NCBI GenBank assembly: GCA_964057225.1 | Contig: OZ059899.1 | Coordinates: forward strand, 9,610,001-9,674,000 | DNA from: Auanema rhodensis | Lineage: Eukaryota > Nematoda > Chromadorea > Rhabditida > Rhabditidae | Length of the DNA: 64,000 bases | Direction of reading: 5' to 3' | In this document: one piece after another, positions 59,436 through 64,000 of the stretch | Layout of the letters: each line of letters starts with the position of its first letter | Numbering within the stretch: position 1 is the stretch's first letter | The notes under the pieces: generated by a model | Told to the model about the DNA's origin: nothing | The model's database searches: none | The model's input: only the letters and a program-made list of their open reading frames with translations | Made by a program: the position numbers and the translations under genes

Positions 59436-60153
59436 TGACCGTCTGTCGTGATATTTGAATATTATAATCACTAATGTCAGCTTAGAGACAAATAAGGAAT
59501 CACAGATGGTGCCTTAAGCCTGTTTGAAAACTTTTGAATTTTAACAGCTGTTATTGACTACACATGTCGAACAGCTGGTACGCGTGGGCCAACTATTTGA
59601 ATGTGAGTAAGCTTAAAGTAAACAAAAATGTCTCATCTCGTATATTAAGTTCAATTTTATAAAGTTTATTAAGATTTGTAGAAAGAATTTCAAAATAAAT
59701 CTTAATTAAGATAATTTTTAATTTAATTTTAAAAGATTTAGAAGGTAATTTAAGATTGATATAGGAATTTGAATTCAGTAATCTGTCAATAATATAGGAA
59801 AAAAGAAACGTTGGCAGACGTAGAGTGGACTTGGGTGGGTAGGAATTTAAATATTCTTATTATCTCTGAACTAATAAGAAAAGAGTTAACAGGAGTAGAA
59901 CCCTGATGAACCCTTGGATGTGAATCGAAATCAAAAATCGTAAATAAAATTATCCCAACAGCCTCCAGCTTCCAAACAACTCAGCTAAAGAGTGAGCTCT
60001 GTTGCCACACTGGACATTCACATCATAAAGTAATGAATCAAAATAGCACGCGCGTGCATAACAAAAAGGTAACGCTCGTCAAAACTATTGTCTGATAGTT
60101 TTCCCAAACGTCTCAGACACCTCCCAGTTTTTGTTGAGCGGAGGAGAAGTGGT
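59428..60153 (-). repeat. Inverted repeat, left arm (leader of second element)
   Basis: 726 bp matching the reverse complement of 62688-63414 with few differences, such as one missing base near 60095 that shifts a small ORF. Because it lies between PBS and coding sequence it represents the 5' leader. Confidence 0.9.
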
Positions 60154-60271
60154 AGCCAAAATAATTTTTGGGGAAATCATGGTGCACGGCTCGGTTACTC
60201 CTCACTGTTGGGTAATTAAGTCCAAAAGTCTCGTAAACTTGCTGTCAATAAATTAACAGTAAAGTAAGCAA
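60154..60271 (-). other. PBS-proximal leader, unduplicated part
   Basis: About 118 bp between the inverted-repeat arm and the PBS; no ORF or motif recognised. It is absent next to the right arm, which therefore starts inside the leader. Confidence 0.6.
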
Positions 60272-60284
60272 GGTGGAACCTCCA
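60272..60284 (-). promoter_or_regulatory. tRNA-Gln primer-binding site of the second element
   Basis: ggtggaacctcca matches the 3' end of tRNA-Gln including CCA and is followed by 'c' and the LTR end, exactly as in the intact element. It is 13 bases long before the match is lost. Confidence 0.75.
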
Positions 60285-60373
60285 CGTTACATAATGTTTC
60301 TTCCCGTCTTTTCATGGTCGGAAGATATATGTACTTCTACCTTGTTCCTTAGGTAGGCAGACCCGAACGACCC
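60285..60373 (-). repeat. LTR end fragment of the second element
   Basis: 89 bp matching, inverted, the end of the solo LTR at 57311-57399, with a few substitutions. It breaks off at 60373 where a copied RT fragment begins. Confidence 0.85.
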
Positions 60374-60519
60374 ATACCTAGAAAGGATCTGACAGCCGTA
60401 ACTGTGCTTGGATTTGGAAATTCGGAAACAGCCTGTATTTTAGCAGGATCTGGTTTAACACCATTTCTACCTATTACAAAACCCAAAAACTTCACTTCAG
60501 TGGCTGCAAAGCAACATTT
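60373..60519 (-). repeat. Duplicated 147-bp RT fragment
   Basis: Direct copy of 61673-61819 at an exact offset of 1300 bp with only a few changes. It lies between the broken integrase and the LTR fragment, so the last nine or so residues of the integrase frame are RT antisense of context, not integrase. Confidence 0.9.
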
Positions 60520-61523
60520 GTTTTTTTAAATTCAGATGACAAAAAGCTACTACCATTATCGGTTATCATACTCATTGGTGGTCCATATATGAAAACAAAT
60601 CTAATTACAAACGCTTTTGTGATTTCAGTAGCCGTTTGTGTTATTAATGGGCAAGTTGTTCCCCATTTACTAAAAGCGTCTTGAATACTCAAGATGTATC
60701 GATGTCCATCATTAGTGCGAGGTAAAGGACCTAGTATATCTACATGAATACGATCAAATGGCTTTTCGGGTATAACAAATCTTCCCATAGGTTGAATATA
60801 CGATTGGTGTGGGTTAGATTTCCTACTTGCACATTTTGTACAACGATTAATAAATTCAGTTATTTGTGGAACCATATTAGTCCAAAAGAATCGTCGTCGA
60901 ATCGCATCAGTAGTTTTATTTATACCTAGGTGTGCACCAATTTTGGAATCTTCATGAAAAAACTTGATAACAACATCAGTTATTTTGTCGTTACGAGGCA
61001 AAATAATAGATGGTTTCAAATAATTTTTCGCTTGTTTTGCATGTAATATGCCTTCTCGTTCTTCATACCGGTCTGATATATTAGCCGGACAGTTATCATT
61101 ATTAATTTGAGAAAGTGCTTCGCGAATCCAGGGAACTCCAGCTTGAACTTTCCGTATTTCTTCACAATTTAGTTGGTCAATAGAAGAAATAGTTGTGATA
61201 TGAGCAATAAAAGCATCAACAGGTTTTACTTTGTCCTTTGGTTAAGTAGGACGACTGTCATTTGCTTCGTTTCCTATATACCTGGAGAGAGCATCACAGA
61301 CACTGTTTAATTTGCCAGGACGATATTCAATCTTTATGTTGAAATCTTGTATCATTAGTTGATACTTGGCTAATCTACCTATGAGATCTTTACGCGACAT
61401 TAAACTGGTTAATGGTCGGTGATCTGTGATAACTGTGGTAGGTACTCCTAATACATAGGTACGGAATTGTTGAAGAGCAAAGACTAAACCGAGTGCTTCA
61501 ACTTCAATAGGAGGATATTTCCA
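60520..61523 (-). pseudogene. RNase H and integrase remnant of the second element
   Basis: The frame opens at the RNase H motif YPPIEVEALGLVF with ITDHRPLTSL, then passes an in-frame TAA at 61242-61244. It continues through the integrase zinc domain (HEDSKIGAHLG, CTKCASRK) and core (VDILGPLPR, ITDNGSSF) until it is cut at about 60520, before the catalytic Glu. The first part of RNase H, including its first catalytic Asp, is deleted; 'cagtaatgtttttata' repeats mark that scar near 61525-61550. Not functional. Confidence 0.88.
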
Positions 61524-62687
61524 GTAATGTTTTTATACAGTAATGTTTTTAAAGTTTTAAATGCGTCTGCATGTTCCGATTTCCACTCAAAAGGAGTATC
61601 CTTATGTGTTAACTTATACAATGGCTCAGCTATTCCGGCATAATTTTGAATAAACCGTCGAAAATAGTTAGTCATACCTAGAAAGGATCTGACAGCCGTA
61701 ACTGTGCTTGGATTTGGAAATTCGGAAACAGCCTGTATTTTAGCAGGATCTGGTTTAACACCATTTCTACCTATTATAAAACCCAAAAACTTTACTTCAG
61801 TGGCTGCAAAGCAACATTTAGATAACTTAATTTTTAACCCTAGTTCAGTGACCTTGTTCAGCACTTCTTGTATATCTCTTAAATGTTTTTCAGCTGAGTT
61901 CGAAATTATTAGCAAATCATCTAGATATACAAACAGTTTGCATCTAACAAGAGATTGCAAGTATCGTACTGCGGATTGAAAAGTGTGTGGCGCTCCACAC
62001 AATCCCATAGGCATTCGGCAATACTGATAGGTACCTGATGGAGTGGTAAAAGCAGTTAGGTATCTATCTGAGCGTTTCAACGGTATTTGGAAGAAACCAG
62101 AAATGAGATCAAAATTCGAAAAGAACTGAGCTCCAGCCGCTAAGTCTATGATATCAGGAATGTGTGGAATGCTGTATGTTTGTTTCTTAGTAACACTATT
62201 CAATGCTCTAAAGTCAGTAACGAACCGGAAAGAATTATCTTTCTTTTTCACAAGAACAACTGGACTAGTGAAAGTGGCCGTCGAATTTTCGATTATACCT
62301 TGCGACAACATTTCTTTCACTTGCCGTTCTACTTCTTCTTGCTTACCCAATGGTACTCTTTAAGATCTACTTTTTGGAAAATCCATATCAGATCTTATAG
62401 GAATGGCATGTTCAACTGGTCCGCAAAAGAGACCAATATTATGATCATGGTTGAAAAATGCCGTTTGGTTTTCCTTAATGATTGTGATCAGATTTTTCTT
62501 CATTTTATGGGACAGAGTGCAAGAATTGAAGTTCAAATCATCCAAAAGATGCTGAGGAAAAGTTGGTAACTTATCTTCCCAATCAGCTTCAGGTGGAACA
62601 TAATCGTTCATAATTTCTTTAGATGCTATAAGTCCTGAACCAATGTGGTCATTTTTATTAATTTTAATTGGCTTTGAAGAATTAAGA
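61524..62687 (-). pseudogene. Connector and RT remnant of the second element
   Basis: The connector from VVLNSSKPIK through YVPPEADWEDKLP and NIGLFCGPVEHAIPI corresponds to residues about 1690-1790 of the intact protein. An in-frame TAA at 62358-62360 separates it from RT. RT retains SPVVLVKKKDNSFRFVTDFR, LCGAPHTFQ and FVYLDDLL and runs to the thumb before the deletion into RNase H. Confidence 0.88.
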
Positions 62688-63414
62688 ACCACTTCTCCTC
62701 CGCTCAACGAAAACTGGGAGGTGTCTGAGACGTTTGGGGAAACTATCAGACAATCAGTTTTGACGAGCGTTACCTTTTTGTTATGCACGCGCGTGCTATT
62801 TTGATTCATTACTTTATGATGTGAATGTCCAGTGTGGCAACAGAGCTCACTTTTTAGCTGAGTTGTTTGGAAGCTGGAGGCTGTTGGGATAATTTTATTT
62901 ACGATTTTTGATTTTGATTCACATCCAAGGGTTCATCAGGGTTCTACTCCTGTTAACTCTTTTCTTATTAGTTCAGAGATAATAAGAATATTTAAATTCC
63001 TACCCACCCAAGTCCACTCTACGTCTGCCAACGTTTCCTTTTTCCTATATTATTGACAGATTACTGAATTTAAAATCCTATATCAATCTTAAATTACCTT
63101 CTAAATCTTTTGGAATTAAATTAAAAATTATCTTAATTAAGATTTATTTTGAAATTCTTTCTACAAATCTTAATAACCTTTATGAAATTGAACTTAATAT
63201 ACGAGATGAGACATTTTTGTTTACTTTAAGCTTACTCACATTCAAATAGTTGGCCCACGCGTACCAGCTGTTCGACATGTGTAGTCAATAACAGCTGTTA
63301 AAATTCAAAAGTTTTCAAACAGGCTTAAGGCACCATCTGTGATTCCTTATTTGTCTCTAAGCTGACATTAGTGATTATAATATTCAAATATCACGACAGA
63401 CGGTCAATGGTTGT
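62688..63414 (+). repeat. Inverted repeat, right arm (leader of second element)
   Basis: The 727-bp partner in + orientation, leading into a Gag start on the + strand to its right. On its left it abuts - strand pol sequence at 62687, so leader and pol are head to head. The - strand frame that seems to run from the arm into pol (62809 downward) is a junction artefact. Confidence 0.9.
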
Positions 63415-63564
63415 TTACCATAAGCGCTAACATCTGGTGTCGTGACACATGGCTGGAGGCGGAGCTTGAAGCTTCAACGATCCTCCTTCATCAGACGCCA
63501 TTGTCACAAACGTTTTTACTGGAGTCTAGTTGCTTCCAGTACGCGCTCTTATATTCATCTAACT
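63415..63564 (+). other. Leader just upstream of the Gag remnant
   Basis: 150 bp linking the right arm to the Gag-like frame. Short ATG frames are present but none reads into Gag; no feature recognised. Confidence 0.5.
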
Positions 63565-64000
63565 GTATTCACCAGCCACCCTGTCGGACTCGGACATCAG
63601 CGAGGAAAACAAAGATCAGGAACAAGGATCACCAGAGGTACGCCAAGTTTTTGAATTTAATTCTAAAAACTTAAATACTCCATTCACCTACCTCTCTCCT
63701 TTTGAATTTTTGAGAGAAGAAGGTGATTCCTCTTCTTCTTCTCACTCTTCTTCTCTAACAATTAGAACGAGAAGTAAAAGCAGAAAGGCCATCACTGAGG
63801 AAACACCTCGGGCACCTACTACAGTACGAAATAGATCACCAAGTCGGTGAGCCGCTGCTATAACTAAAGCTTTTGAAAGAAAAATGACTCCTACCTCTCC
63901 ATCTCCTAATTCTAATGTTGCTCCACCCTCTAGAAATATGGCAACTATTTTGAATTGCCATCTCTGTCCCAGTATGACGGCTCTCGTAGCTTTCGTTCTT
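63565..64000 (+). pseudogene. Gag N-terminal remnant, + strand
   Basis: An open frame without ATG begins after a TAA near 63562, rich in Ser, Glu and Arg (GDSSSSSHSSSLTIRTRS). It meets a TGA at about 63848 and shifts frame near 63955 into LPSLSQYDGSRSF, the counterpart of the KPTLYDGSVPF start of the capsid region of the intact Gag. It runs off the window. It is the reverse orientation to the pol pieces nearby. Confidence 0.7.

Larger units (their letters stand above)
57491..64000 (-). mobile_element. Scrambled, decayed relative of the Gag-Env-Pol element
   Basis: The block contains pieces of at least one element related to the intact one but clearly diverged in protein sequence. Read on the - strand from the right: leader and Gag start in the opposite (+) orientation, protease-RT connector, RT, RNase H, integrase, a duplicated RT piece, an LTR end with PBS, a leader, the back part of Env, and protease, ending at array sequence at 57490. 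A 727-bp inverted repeat of the leader links the halves. Frameshifts, stops and deletions show it is inactive. It continues past the right edge. Confidence 0.85.

Noticed and set aside
62360..62809. 149-codon frame starting at an ATG upstream of RT as a real protein start
   Set aside because: Its first 40 codons come from the inverted leader repeat, which was joined to pol by rearrangement.

Overview
The window is AT-rich animal DNA, most likely from an invertebrate. A nematode is plausible but unproven, because no host protein-coding gene is present to settle it. Pol III tRNA genes of eukaryotic type and Ty3/mdg4-type LTR retroelements that carry an envelope-like glycoprotein point to a metazoan.

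Positions 1-38446 and 49426-55710 (+ strand) are one tandem array interrupted by a retroelement. It is built from two unit types: a long unit of about 612 bp with a complete tRNA-Arg(ACG) gene, and a short unit of about 409 bp in which a fixed deletion of about 203 bp has removed all but the first five bases of the tRNA. I count 49 tRNA-Arg(ACG) copies: 38 before the insertion, 8 after it on the + strand, and 3 on the - strand in an inverted tail (55711-57019). Long and short units alternate irregularly and are nested in higher-order repeats: blocks of 6112, 7132 and 8148 bp, a near-perfect 6720-bp duplication, and a 1622-bp repeat. Eleven copies carry a base change inside the tRNA, and most of these recur at matching places in the higher-order copies.

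Positions 38447-49425 (- strand) hold a young, apparently intact LTR retroelement of about 11 kb. Its LTRs are identical except for a 16-bp indel, it is flanked by the 4-bp duplication ATAG, and its primer-binding site matches the 3' end of tRNA-Gln. One 2563-residue ORF reads Gag, then an Env-like glycoprotein (signal peptide, furin-like site, Thr-rich stalk, membrane anchor), then protease, RT, RNase H and integrase. Env between Gag and Pol is not the usual retroviral order. Two further ORFs follow integrase. The first overlaps its end in the -1 frame and has no ATG.

Positions 57020-57400 are a solo LTR of a second family. From 57491 to the right edge lies a scrambled, decayed relative of the intact element: Env-protease, tRNA-Gln PBS and LTR end, a duplicated RT piece, RT-RNase H-integrase, and a + strand Gag start, organised around a 727-bp inverted repeat. 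It is clearly diverged in protein sequence, yet it also has Env directly upstream of protease. That suggests the Gag-Env-Pol order belongs to a lineage rather than to one copy.
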